A stretch of 64,000 nucleotides of DNA from Sesamum alatum. Its lineage: Eukaryota > Streptophyta > Magnoliopsida > Lamiales > Pedaliaceae. The stretch covers positions 27,388,979 to 27,452,978 of the forward strand of contig JACGWO010000011.1 in assembly GCA_034509735.1 (NCBI GenBank), given 5' to 3'. The stretch's first letter is position 1, and each line of letters starts with the position of its first letter. The notes under the pieces are model-generated. The model had not been told where the DNA came from, did no database searches, and worked only from the letters and a program-made list of their open reading frames with translations. Positions 46,205 through 58,600 of this stretch are shown here, one piece after another. A program made the position numbers and the translations under genes.

Positions 46205-46945
46205 GCATCATTAGAGGAAAAAACCAAATTTAAAGCCCAGTTCGGGTCGGCCGATCGGATGGGTTGAACCATCACTTAGTCCATAAAACAGTTCGGTTTC
46301 AATCCATAAAATCGAAGTAGTCTCAAAATCGTTCTATTTTTTTGAAACCATTCTAATCGCCGGTTGAACTGGTGACTTTGGTCCCATATTAAGTGAACTG
46401 ACCAATTAATGAATTTTTTAAAAAATTTTAAAAATTGATACAATTTAAAAGTGAACTCATGACATTTCATATGATAATTGAGAAAAATACCAACAACACC
46501 CATATTATAATAATTATTTGAATTATATCTTTATAAATCAATAGACAAATTCATTAATTAAGCCCATAATCTAATTAATTTTTTTTATCTCCTATGATTA
46601 CCTAAGTTGCTAATTAAATAATTAATAGAATAAGATTAATATATTATGTTAAGAATGGGGATGTTAACTATTTGTTGGCAATAAAATTTAATTATAACTT
46701 AATTATAATGGTAAATACTAATGTGATTTTTGTATTTACACAATTCTTCAATTTTTATTCTTGATCTCAAAACTTTACTATAAAATTTTGGGATACTTTT
46801 AATTCCCATTAACTTCAAAAAAAATTATTTTTTTATTATTTAATAGAATTTATATATTAATTTTTATTATGATATAACTGAACCAGTAATTTTTAATCTA
46901 ATTAATTTTTCAGATCGATCAACTGTCCAAATTTTAAAACATGAT
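46205..46945 (-). repeat. 'TTTTAAAATCTGGACCG' family element, inverted copy
   Basis: 46560-46945 is the reverse complement of 16430-16880. The other end holds 'cggttgaactggtgac' motifs like the arms of 27311-28281. It is non-coding. Confidence 0.6.
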
Positions 46946-47057
46946 GGAGGAGTAGTTGAGACGCCATATTTTGGACAGTAGATGCAATAAATACTTGTCA
47001 GTGGTGTAATGACGGATATATGCACTTGCTACCCTTCCATTGTAATCCAACTTCTTA

Positions 47058-47460
47058 TTAGGGTTGTAAATAAATGGAATCGAATCATATATATTGTTAT
47101 TTGAGCTTATGTGAACTATTATTAAACTTGAAAATTATATTTGAACTTGGTTTAGATTAATAATTAAATTGGGTTTTATGGTTTCTCTTCGCGAGCTTAC
47201 GAGCTTTTTCTTTTCTTTATATATATATATTATATATATATATATATTAAGTATTTTATATTTAAAAAAAATATTCAATATTATATTAAGTTCATATTCA
47301 AAAAATTCACCATATATTAAAATTATTAACTAATATATCTCTTTTTTTAATTTTAGATAATAATAATAAGTTTATCAACAATATAGTAAGTTTTGATATT
47401 TTTTTGTAAATAAATAGTTAATATAGTGCCTATGAATTTTATTGTTACATTTCAATATCC
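47058..47460. repeat. Direct repeat flanking duplication copy 2, left
   Basis: 'ggtttctcttcgcgagc' through 'gtgcctatgaattttattgtt' recurs at about 52438-52800. The left end 'tagggttgtaaataaatgg' is the family start. Confidence 0.65.
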
Positions 47461-48912
47461 AATACAAGAAAATGCATTTGTTTCAAAATGGCCGTCAATT
47501 TTCTGTTTATCACATTGCTTATTTTGGGGCTTCTCACAAATGTATTCTTCTTAGTGTTTCAAAAAGTCATGTGTGTCGCACATGCCTTTTAGTTGATGTT
47601 AAGTGCCATTAGGCCATTGAGATAGACCCACCCAGCTCTAGCAAGGATCCTCCACTTGGGCGGGTTAGGTTTTGGCTACGGGAGAATCTCTATTTTAATT
47701 CTCATGTTGTCACGTGTCTTAACAAATTATAACGTCTATCCATTTCCTTACTTTTATGTTGACATGTGTCCTAACAGATTTTCGAATAATATCTGTATCT
47801 TTTCTTACTCTTAGACTGACACTTGTTCTAACAAATTCAAGAATACTATCTATCTCTTTTCTTCTTTTCAGGTGAGTTGGCAATAACTTTTTACCACGTG
47901 GCTTCCTACGGCATAACCATATATCTTTATTCATGTCTGGATCTCACCTGAACTGGGCCCCCTATTTGATTTTTCATTAGAAATTTTGACTGAGACTTTT
48001 TTGAGCCACTGGAATGCTCCTTTGGGTATCAATGGTCAATTAGACTTTACTTCATCTTACATAAAAACGATCAAAATAGTTCCTAGTAATAGTTCTTATG
48101 GATCAAATCATTCCTATTATGCCTGGAAAGAAATTCAAGAATCTTTTACATTTCAAATAAAATATTTGAATAAGATTTCAACTTCACGAGTTGATCAAAT
48201 ATCTTACCATAAAAGACCTATTTTTTCTTGGATAATGTTGATTTATTGTAGTGATAACATAATGAGAAAGGAAAAATAGAAATGGGAAGGTTGCCCGAAC
48301 CTGCCCCAGTTGGGGCGGGTTTTTAAAATTATTAACCGGTCTCTAGTTGGTTTGGTTTTTAAACTTTTAGATTTATATTCTATCATACTTTGTATCTGAA
48401 TAAAATATTGTAAATATTTTAAAATTTTATTATATGTGTATTATGTTATACATGTGTATGATGCAAGCAAAAAAAAATATTTAGGTCTAGTTGGCGGCTG
48501 AGACTTATCTGTTCTAGCGGATATCTAGGTGATGTGGAGCAGATAATCCTACATGGACTCGCCACCTGGACTCTCTGGGCCACTCCCTGACTGGGCCCTT
48601 ACTCAAAGTGGGCTTCCTGACCCTTTTAAGGTTTCTTAAGCCTTGTATTCCTTTGGTCTCTAGCGATTTTTTGCTTCTTTTTATGCCACTTAGCCCTCTT
48701 TGGACTAGCTAATTTTATGGTATCATTCAGTCTCCGACGCTAGAATAGGTGGAGACTCCGCCTCCTTATTAGAGTAGGTGTCTTTATCCAGCAGAGGCCA
48801 GAGTATCGCTCAAAGAGGGACTTCTCTTCTTTTGCTTTAATATTTGCTGATTTAGGGTTTTTTCAAAGAGAATGGAGTAATTGTTGAACAAGAAGACAGA
48901 AACCCAAAAGAT

Positions 48913-49158
48913 GGTTAAAAACTAAGAATACGTTTGATGAAAGGATTTCACTATTGACTTACTTTCTCAAAGCAAAGGAAGAGAATATACACAGCACAAT
49001 CTATCTATAGAAGAGCTATGATAGTGGGCTATACTAAGAAATAAAATCACTATCAAATCACTACCATATACAAAGAGATATACCTAGCCTAATTATTACA
49101 GTAGTATATAACAGAAAATTAGTCAACCAACTTGGAGGAGATTTGATCAATATTAACA
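48913..49158 (-). mobile_element. 3' LTR of copia element 2
   Basis: 246 bases, matching 51460-51678 apart from small gaps. The polypurine tract lies just right of it on the plus strand (49159-49169). Confidence 0.88.
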
Positions 49159-49165
49159 CTCCCCC

Positions 49166-51388
49166 TCAATTTGGTGAATAGATGTCGCTCATGCCTACCT
49201 TATTCAAACATTGGTGAAATGCTTGACTTGACACTGCCTTAGTGAGTATATCTGCAAGCTTATCTTCAGTACGAACATGAGGGACTTCAATGACTTTTGC
49301 CTCTATATCAGTACGAACATGAGGAACTTCAATGACTTTTCTCTCTAATTTTTCTTTGATGAAATGCCTATCGATTTCAAACAATGAAGCATGAACAACC
49401 TCAAGAAGTTGGTGATTCTTGCGTTCAGCAACCCCATTTTATCGAGGTGAGTGAGGAAAAGTCATTTCATGAATAATTCCATTCAAGTACAAGTAATTTT
49501 CAAAGCTTGATTAACAAATTCACTACCATTATCAGTGTGAAAAACCTGTATATGAGATTGATATTGGGTAGCTATCATCCTATGAAATTTTTTAAAATTT
49601 AGATGAACTTCATTTTCGAATTTCATTAAGCAAAGCCAAGTCATACGAGTATGATGATCAATAAAGGAAACAAACTAACGTACACTATTTAAAGAATAAA
49701 CTGGTGCAGGGCCCCATACATCCGAGTGGATTTTCATAAATGGTTTTTGACTCTTACTCATACTAATTGGAAATGAAGTACGATGAATCTTGTCTAGTTC
49801 ACAAACATCACATTTGAAATTGACATTGGCTAATTCAGAAAATAATTTAGGAAATAATTTATTTAATTATCCAAAAGAGGCATGACCCAAGCATCTATGC
49901 CACAGTCATATTTTTTAATACTGAGGTTTATCTAATTTTTTTCTGCAAACACGTCCGCTAATTTGTTTGGATGTTTGAGATCAAGATAGTATAGCTTTCC
50001 TCTTCTAGTACCATAACCAATCATCGTTCGCGTCTGGATATCCTTGAAAACATAGAAATTGGGCCAGAATATCATAATACATTGTAAAGCAAAAGTAATT
50101 TGAGCAACAGATAATGGATTATGGTTAAGTGTGGGAACCACTAGGACTGAATTTAAATTCAACTCTTCAGTAAGAGTAATCGAACCTTCTCCAATTACTG
50201 GAGCAGAATTACCATTACTTGTTGACACAATACACTCTTTGGAGAGTTTTACGGACTCAACATGATTAACATCAAAGGTCATATGATCTGTTGCACGAGA
50301 ATAAATTATCCACGAATTATTACTAGTAGAAGCAGAAGTTTGAAAAGCCTTAACAACATTAGATGGTTCAGTCACAGCAATAGAAGCTTGGTCACTTGAT
50401 TCCTCAGGAGCCTTATCTGATGGTTCTACCACAGCAACATCGTTCTACCACAGCAACAGCAGCATGGAAATGTGATTTGGAATTTCGTTTGTGATGCGCC
50501 TTGGTAGGATCCCACCACTCTAGATGCCCAATCAGTTCATAGCATCGGGACTTAATATGTTCAAATTCTCCACAATTAGTACAAAAACATCCAGTGTGAT
50601 TGTTACGGTTCTGTGATTGATCATCAATATGATTCATTGTTCAAGGTGCTTGGTCTGATTTTTAATTTATTTAGTTGGATTTGGTTGGACGTGCAATCAT
50701 AGCGGATGAATCGAGACTATTAGATTCATTATTGAGTGTTGTTCTTCGAATATAATCATGACATACATACGCATAAGTTTCTTCAAGGTCTAGTGTGGGA
50801 TCCTCTCTAAGGATTTCTCCCTGAATTTGTTCAAAATCTGCATCTAATCTGTTTAGAAATATGTGGATCCGTAATCTTTCAACAAATTTTTATATGTAAT
50901 AACATCACCCGGATCTTTCATTTTAATCTAGTCACGTTGATCCAACTCTTGAAAGATTTCAATAAGATCACCATAGTATGTGGATAAAGGACGACCAACC
51001 TGTTTGGTAGAGAAGGCCCGTTGATTCAGAGCAAAGAGTTGTGATTCATCTGTTCCGCCATAGAAAGTTTTGGTAAGAGCAGTCCAAACGGTGCTCAATC
51101 GAATATAGCACTTCATAATCTCAGGCAACATTGAGGTCAGTAGCCATCCTTTCACCTTTTGATTTTCAACATACCATTTTGTGTATGAAGCGTCTGTGGG
51201 AGTTGGAGGATCTTTTCACCGATAATGTACTCTAACTTCTCATGACCAGCAATCTGCATTTCCATGATTTGGGGCCATAGATCATAGTTGGTTTCAGTGA
51301 GGGTAATATCAGTAGTAAAACTGGAATTATCGAATTGAACATGGATAATTAGTACAGAAGATGACGCCGAAATGGATAATTCACTCAT
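49166..51388 (-). pseudogene. Ty1/copia gag-pol remnant of element 2
   Basis: Minus strand order: gag from ATG 51388 (TETNYDLWPQIMEMQI, then WTALTKTFYGG), zinc knuckle C-x2-C-x4-H-x4-C near 50580 (CTNCGEFEHIKSRC), protease region with the catalytic DSGA replaced by YSRATDHMT (about 50300), integrase core remnants, then NGVAERKNHQLLEVVHASL (about 49440-49386) joined directly to FEIDRHFIKEKL, the C-terminal end of RNase H, stopping at 49166. All of the reverse transcriptase is missing. The tail has an in-frame duplication of KVIEVPHVRT. Stops and frameshifts elsewhere show it is dead. Confidence 0.85.
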
Positions 51389-51459
51389 GATGCAAGATTT
51401 TTTTTTTTGTTTTTTTTTGTGGGGAGGGGGGGGGGGGAATGAACCCACTCTGGTACCAA

Positions 51460-51678
51460 GTTAAAAACTAAGAATACGTTTGATGAAAGGATTTATTACT
51501 AACTTACTTTCTCAAAGCAAAGGAAGAGAATATGTACAACATAATCTATCTATAGAAGAGCTATGATAGCAGGCTATACTAAGAAATAAAATCACTACCA
51601 CATACAAAGAGATATACCTAGCCTATATAACAGAAAATTAGTCAACCAACTTGGAAGAGATTTCATCAAATATTAACA
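51460..51678 (-). mobile_element. 5' LTR of copia element 2
   Basis: 219 bases. On the minus strand it starts TGTTAATATTTGATG and is followed by primer site TGGTACCAGAG (51458-51448). Confidence 0.88.
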
Positions 51679-52429
51679 AAGACAATTTGTTCAACAACGT
51701 CTACACCATTTTAAGATCACGTGCATGTCACATGCCCATTCCCATGCATTTAACAAATTTTAGCTATTTTTGTCCTCAGTGTGCGAAATTTTTAAACTTA
51801 TAAGACTAAATGTCAAAATGGACTCGCACAAGGCTTAATTCATCACTCTCCTTACTTACAAGACTAAAATTGCATTTTCCATGAATATAATCACGTCCAT
51901 AAGAATCTCTTGTGGGTAGATCAATCTCATATTTTGATAAATTCATGACATCTGAATTTTTACTCACTGAGAAAGGGTGTTTAAAGTAAAAGATTACCAT
52001 GCTACTTGTTATAATTATTTGCTTATTATCACCTGACTAGCTTGAAAAGGACAAGTGAGGAAAGATAATTTATGTGACAATACAACAAATCCTCTCAACC
52101 AACTTTTGTCCTAAAAAAACATAATCTTTTTGAAGTTGTAGTTTAAATGGTCCCATGTTCTTTGTTCAAAGCAATTAAAGGAGTGTTTCATTGCTCACAT
52201 GGTATTCAAGAGGATGACAGTTTTTCCAATAAGTTGGTGAAAAATAAAGTAGATGGTGACAATATGTCTCACAATTCACTATTCCTTGTGAGAGACTAAT
52301 ATTGTTCAAAATGTACTTTGTTGTACTATTAGGAGAATATTGGTGTGATTAGAATTAGTCTCCTATTTAAGGAAGGAAATCATAATTACAAATACCTTTT
52401 ATTTTTTAACTTATTTTGAAAAATTATCA

Positions 52430-52627
52430 AATTGAGACCTATGGTTTCTATTCGCGAGCCGGCTCCGGAGCTTTTTCTTTTCTTTATATATATATTTTTA
52501 TATTTTTTATTTTTAAGTGTTTTATATAGTTAACTACATATCCAATATTATATCAAGTTCATATAAAAAAAAATCACCATATATTAGAATTATTAATCAA
52601 TATATCTCTTATTTTTAATTTTAGATG

Positions 52628-52666
<39 letters not shown>

Positions 52667-52810
52667 TATAATAATAATAATAATATAATACTTAATTCTT
52701 ACTTATATTATCTAGAAACAAACTTAACCAACAATTTAGTAAGTTTTGATGTTTGTTGTAAATAAATAGATAATATAGTGCATGTGAATTTTAGTGTTCG
52801 TTCTCTTATT
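52430..52810. repeat. Direct repeat flanking duplication copy 2, right
   Basis: Matches 47170-47460, with an expanded TAA microsatellite (52626-52683) absent from the left copy. Confidence 0.65.
52626..52683. repeat. (TAA)n microsatellite
   Basis: About 13 uninterrupted ATA/TAA units followed by imperfect ones. Confidence 0.9.
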
Positions 52811-52889
52811 TAGATTTTTGAATAAAGTATTCCAAATTGTAAAATAATTCTTATTTTTTTTCTATTGTCCAGATTTTGTTCCAACAAAT

Positions 52890-53058
52890 AAAAAATCAAG
52901 CTCGAGCTCGAGCTCATTTGCAGCTCGTGACGTACAAGCTAGAGCTTTTTTTTTTTTTTTTTTTGGGCTCATCGACCTCGAGCTCGACCAAGGGAGCTAG
53001 AGCTCAAACTCGAGCCTGAATTTTTGCCCGAGCTCGGCTCTTTTGGACCCCTAAATGG
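52890..53058. repeat. 'GAGCTCGAGCTCG' repeat terminus
   Basis: GC-rich 'gctcgagctcgagctc' words and the end 'cggctcttttggacccct' form the right end of a repeat family whose left end type (TAGGGTTGTAAAT) is at 47058. Confidence 0.5.
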
Positions 53059-55326
53059 TGCAACCTCAGCAAGCCCGTGTGAAGTTCTTGATTTTTTGTA
53101 AAGGGAAATTTTGTTTTGTGGGCTTATGTATCTGTTTTAGTACAATAAATTTCACATTTTTCGGCCTACTTAGTTGGGCTGGATTGTGACTATAAAATTT
53201 GGGCCTTTTATGGTTTGTGAACAATTGGATTTGGGCTTTCAGTTCTGGGCCTTCTCTCCCTTGTACGGAAGATATAGAAAGCTCATGTTAGCCTCTTAAA
53301 GGCATACTTGTACCAGCAAATTTTACATTTCTACAATTTTTTCAAAATTCTAAAGGGCCAATTACCCCAAATCTAGTACCCCTCGCATTTGTTTCTATCT
53401 AGAAAATAGATCATTTTGTCAATCAAAGTTCGTCAAATTTATTAATATTAGCAAAAAAAAAGGGAAAAAAAATTCATATTGACCTTCAATTGATTTATAC
53501 TGACTTATTATTGATCAAACAAATTTTTTCTGAACAAACTACCCTTGTAAGATATATTTCCTCACATGCATTAACGTGTAAAGATGTATAATGGTAGTTT
53601 GGTCAGGAAATTTTATTTGACCTGCACTAAGTCAGTAATATGTCAATTGAGGGATAACTATGGATTTTCATTCAATTTTTTTTTTAATTTCAGCAAATTT
53701 TGTGAATTTTGATTGACGGACGGATTTATTTTATTAGACGGAACCAAATGTCAAGAAACTAAATGTAATTTCTCAAACCACATGAGGCCAAAGTGTAAGT
53801 ATACCAAATTTCAAGGGAGAGCAGTGTAATTAATAATAATTTTTATTTTTTAAAATTTCATTACATAGAATAAATATTGAAAATACTTGGAAATGAATAA
53901 TACAACCGAGATATAGAAAATGTGAAGGAGAAAATGTCAGTAAATTATGACATTTTGAAAAGCTATCACGTGCAATGCTGGAGATAGACACGACAATGAT
54001 ACGAGTTTGATTCAAGGTGCACAATAAATTAGGTTGGCAGGACTAATTTGGAAAAGTCTGGTTCATGACTAGCTCAATATTGTTCATGGTTGACCATAGG
54101 GTAGTTCTGAACCTTTTAAATAGGTTCAATAGGGGTCCATTTTTAAACTCGGGTTGGTCCATGGCTGGTCAAATTGAAGCCAGACGTCCAATTGAGCATT
54201 TTTTTTCTTTAATAAAATGAGGATTTTTTTGAACAATTACTTAAATTTTATAATTATCTTATGAAATAGATAAAATAATAAATTAATCAAACAAAAAATC
54301 TTATAAAAAATTAAAACTAAAAGAAATAGTTAAAACTACATAATAAACTTAAACAATAATTTGACTAACAAGTTTACAATAATAAACTTAGATAGTAAAT
54401 ACCCAAAAAATACTTAAAATAGACTTTGAAAAAGATAAATAGAGAGTATTAATAAATTAATGATTAAAAGCTTAGATATAGAACAATAAAGATACAAGTT
54501 TTAAAAAACCTAAATAAAAATTATGTACCATGTATTATTAAAATATAAATATATATATATATATATATATCAAATAAAAAGGTCGAACTGGGCCCACCCA
54601 CTAATTTAGATCAAGGTAAGCCCAACTCAGGATCAAGCGGCCCCAGACCATTGAACTGGGCCAATCCTAGATATTAGTACTCCAAGATGAGCCCAAACCC
54701 AATTGGGCCTGGGAAACCAACCCATTTTTATTATTCGGCCAATTCGATCTTGGATCGGGCCGGTCTAACCCGACATACTAGGCATCTTGAGGTCTGATAC
54801 ATATTGGATATGTCATTTAACATATTTGAAAAATTAAATAAAAAATCTTTAGATGCGTGAATGACACGAAATTAACACATTTTATGGCGTGGTTGACGCG
54901 TTTTTTCATAACAAAATATTTATTATATATTTTTATAAATTTTAGGGTTATAAAAAAAATTTCATAGATTCATTGAAAAAACAGTATTACCTCATCTACA
55001 TTCATTTTATCTCATTATTTTTACTTTTTTATGATATTAAACTCTTTTCTTTTTTTTTTTTCTCATTCAGCAATATCATAGTTCACATCACACCAACTTA
55101 CGTCCCTCGCTATTAATGTTATGAACATCTTTTTCACTATAATCACATCTATATTTCAATAAATTATTTATCAATTAACACACACACATATATATATATA
55201 CCATATAGTTTTGCCCATAAAATTTACAGGACGATCATGTTCAAGTTGTGCAATGTCATGCTTTAGAATTTTTAAATTCATACAGAAAAGATAACTAGAA
55301 TCGGACAACCTGAGATTCGATACTTT
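53059..55326. other. Spacer with unclassified repeats
   Basis: 54040-54200 and 54580-54790 carry 'gggcc.ggtc/gaccgggccc'-type words common in plant non-coding repeats. An AT run lies at 54549-54570. No gene. Confidence 0.4.
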
Positions 55327-55557
55327 TGTTAAAGTAGCTAACTTAGTCTAAGTAAGTCTTGATTGTTATCTTGTTGTTTCAATAATTCCTATTTAATAGG
55401 GATAAGCTGTTTGTGGTTGTCCTTTTCATTAGGCTCTAAATACGTTTTCACTACTATCTTTTCTTGATTCTTGTAAGGATATTTATAGCCACATCTATTT
55501 TTCTTAATGCAGTAGATTTTTTCTTTCTTTTTGAAACTTCTTTTGATACTCTAAACA
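55327..55557 (+). mobile_element. 5' LTR of copia element 3
   Basis: TGTTAAAGTAGC...CTCTAAACA, 231 bases, followed by primer site TGGTATCAGA at 55560. Confidence 0.92.
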
Positions 55558-55559
55558 TT

Positions 55560-55569
55560 TGGTATCAGA
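55560..55569 (+). other. Primer binding site of copia element 3
   Basis: TGGTATCAGA, complementary to initiator-Met tRNA, two bases after the LTR. Confidence 0.88.
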
Positions 55570-55624
55570 ACCTCAATAAGAGGCCTGAAAACCATAAAAG
55601 CAACAGTCTTCTGTGTTAGGAAAA

Positions 55625-58600
55625 ATGACTACTGAAAGTGGATTTGTGCAGCCAGCTATTCCAAAATTCGATGGGCATTATGATCATTGGTGTATGCTCA
55701 TGGAGAATTTTATGAGGTCGAAGGAATATTGGAGTATAATAGCAGATGGCATCCTGATTGTAGATGAAGGGAGTCAGCATAGTGAAGCACAAAAGAAAGC
55801 AATTGATGAAGCAATGTTGAAAGATTCGAAGGCAAAAACTATCTTTTCCAGGCCATTGATAGATCCATATTGGAAACTATCTTGAACAAAGATACAGCTA
55901 AAGGCATAAGGGACTCGTTTAAGAAGAAGTACCAAGGGTCTGCACGTGTGCAACGGGCACAACGCCAAGCTCTTCAAAAGGAGTATGAGGTGTTAAGCAT
56001 GACTGAGGGTGAATCTGTGAATGACTATTTTGCTCGTACTCTCACCATAGTCAACAAGCTGCAACTTAATAAGGTGAAGATAGAGGATGTCGATGTTATT
56101 GAGAAAATCTTACGATCCATGACACCCAAGTTTAATTATGTAGTGTGTTCTCTTGAGGAGTCAAAAAAACTTGGATGTTATGACAATTGATGAGTTGCAA
56201 AGCAGCCTTTTGGTGCATGAGCAAAGAATGAAGTCTCAAATGATGGAAGAGCAGGCACTGAACGTAGCTACTGGAGAGTCTTCAAGAGGACAAGGACGAC
56301 GTAGGGGCGGAATGCGTGGCTGCGGAAGAAGTGGAAACAGGCGCAGCTTTGACAAATCCGCTATTGAATGCTACGACTGCCATAAACTTGGGCATTTTTA
56401 GTATGAATGTCCAAGCAAGGGCTCTAATGAAAAAGCATATTATGCAGAAGACAATGAAGAAATGTTACTAATGGCATATTTTGACAATAAAGAAGCAAGA
56501 ACTCAAGAATGTTGGTTTCTAGACTCTGGATGTAGTAACCCCATGTGTGGCAAGCTGGAGTTTTTATCTGAACTTGATGAAAGCTTCAGAGAGAAGGTGA
56601 AATCGGAGACAACTCCAACATGACGTGATGGGAAAAGGAACAGTGCGCATACTGGTAAATGGTTTCATAGACATTATTACGGGTGTGTTTTATGTTCCAA
56701 GTTAAAAAAACAACTTGCTTAGCATTAGACAGCTATCTAAAAAAAGACTTGAAATCCTTATAAAGCATGGGTTATGCAAAATATATCATCTAGAGAAAGG
56801 GCTAATTAGAGCAGCCTATGTCCGATAATTGAATGTTCAAGTTGTTTGGTGTGATACAATCAAAGGAAGAGACTTGTTTCAACTCTTTCATGGATGATCC
56901 AAAACGACTTTGGCACTGACGATATGGGCATTTGAGCTTCAGTAGCTTGAACTTGCTTCAACGAAAGGGAATGGTGAAAGGACTGCGTGTTTCGACACTT
57001 CATCAAAAATATGCGAAGACTGTCTGGTGGGGAAACAACAAAGACTTCCATTTCCAAGAGAAAGTATGTGGAGAGTTTCACAAAGCCTTGAACTAGTTCA
57101 CACTGATATATGTGGACCAATAAGTCCCATGTCCAACAGTAACAAAAGGTACATGATCACCTTTATCGATGATTTTAGTCGTAAATTCTGGGTTTATTTC
57201 TTGGCTGAAAAATCTGAAGCTCTTACTACCTTCAAATAATATAAAAGTAGAGTTGAAAAGGAGAGTGGCTTACCTATTAAATGTCTTCGTTCGGATCGTG
57301 GAGGGGAATTTACATCACTTGAATTCACTGATTTTTGCAATGAGAATGGTATTTGCAGACAATTAACAACAGCATATACCTCCCAACAAAATGGTGTAGC
57401 AGAGCGAAAGAATTGGACAATCATGAACATGGTTCGGAGCATGTTGTCAGAAAAGAAAATTCCCAAGAAGTTCTGGCCAAAAGCTGTAAATTGGAAAAAA
57501 TGCAAGCAACCCCCCTGTGATATTGTCAAATGTGCAAATTACCCCCTATGAAAAATAAAATAACAATTTACCTCCCTATGTTTTTTTAAAATGACTCAAT
57601 TTATCTCCCCGTGTTTTTTAAAATGGATCAATTTACTTCCCTAGATAGAAAATTTGCTCCATTTTAAAGAATACAAGGAGGTAAATTGCTATTTTTTTCA
57701 TAGGGGCTAATTTGTTCATTTGCAATATCACAATGAGGTAAATTACATTAAACACACTGTAAATTGGTCGGTTCACATTCTTAACAGGAATCCAACATTG
57801 GCAATAGAAAATAAGTGTCCAGAAGAAGCATGGAGTGGTTTCACACCATCAGTAGCCTACTTCAGAGTATTTGGATGTGTACCACATGTTCACATTCCAG
57901 ATTGCAAAAGAGCAAAACTCGAAAATAAAAACAGCAAGTGTATTTTTCTTGGAGTTACTGAGAAGTCAAAAGCATATAAATTGTATGATCCTTTGTCTCA
58001 AAAGATCATTGTGAGCAGAGATGTGGTTTTTGAAGAAGATAAAAGTTGGGACTGGGATAAAAGTCAGAGGGAAGCTATTCTAGTGGACCTGAATCGGGAA
58101 GATAATGAGAAGGAATCAGACAAGCATTATGGTGAAACTGAAAATGACACAATTGATGATGGAGAAGGGAAACTGATAGCTTACATGAACAGCAATTGTC
58201 ACCTTCAAGTGACAATCCGCCACTCGAAAATCCAAATTCTCGAACACGACAACCACCATATTTGGATGCAGGACTATGAAAGCGGGGAAGGCTTGTCAAA
58301 GGAGGAAGAAACAACCAATCTGGTCATGTTTGCAGAAAATGCTCCCATTTCGTTCGAAACAGCACAGAAAAACGCTAAATGGAGTGCAGCAATGGATGCG
58401 GAGATTGGAGCTATAGAGAAGAATGGCACTTGGGAGTTGACAAATTTGCATGTCGGAGCAAAGAAGGTTGGAGTGAAGTGGGTGTACAAAACAAAAGCAA
58501 ATGAAAATGGCAAAATTAAGAAGTATAAAGCGCGCTTGGTTGCAAAGGGTTATGCGCAAAAGTAAGGAATTGACTACACTGAAGTTTTTGCACCTGTAGC

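Larger units (their letters stand above)
48913..51678 (-). mobile_element. Ty1/copia element 2, internally deleted
   Basis: LTRs at 51678-51460 (5') and 49158-48913 (3') both carry TGTTAAT...TTTTTAAC ends. Flanks are AAGAT (48908-48912) and AAGAC (51679-51683). Duplication copy 1 shows the unfilled site with one AAGAC (40392-40396). A primer site TGGTACCAGAG and a polypurine tract TTGAGGGGGAG abut the LTRs. At 2.77 kb it is about half normal length. Confidence 0.9.
47618..52383 (+). repeat. Segmental duplication, copy 2
   Basis: Direct repeat of 38668-41393, interrupted by the Ty1/copia element at 48913-51678. An open frame at 47986-48279 is not conserved in copy 1, so it is not called as a gene. 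Confidence 0.8.

Noticed and set aside
47986..48279. 97-residue open frame that at first looked like a small gene
   Set aside because: The paralogous segment (about 39040-39330) has stops and shifts in this frame, so it is not under coding constraint; no motif is recognised.
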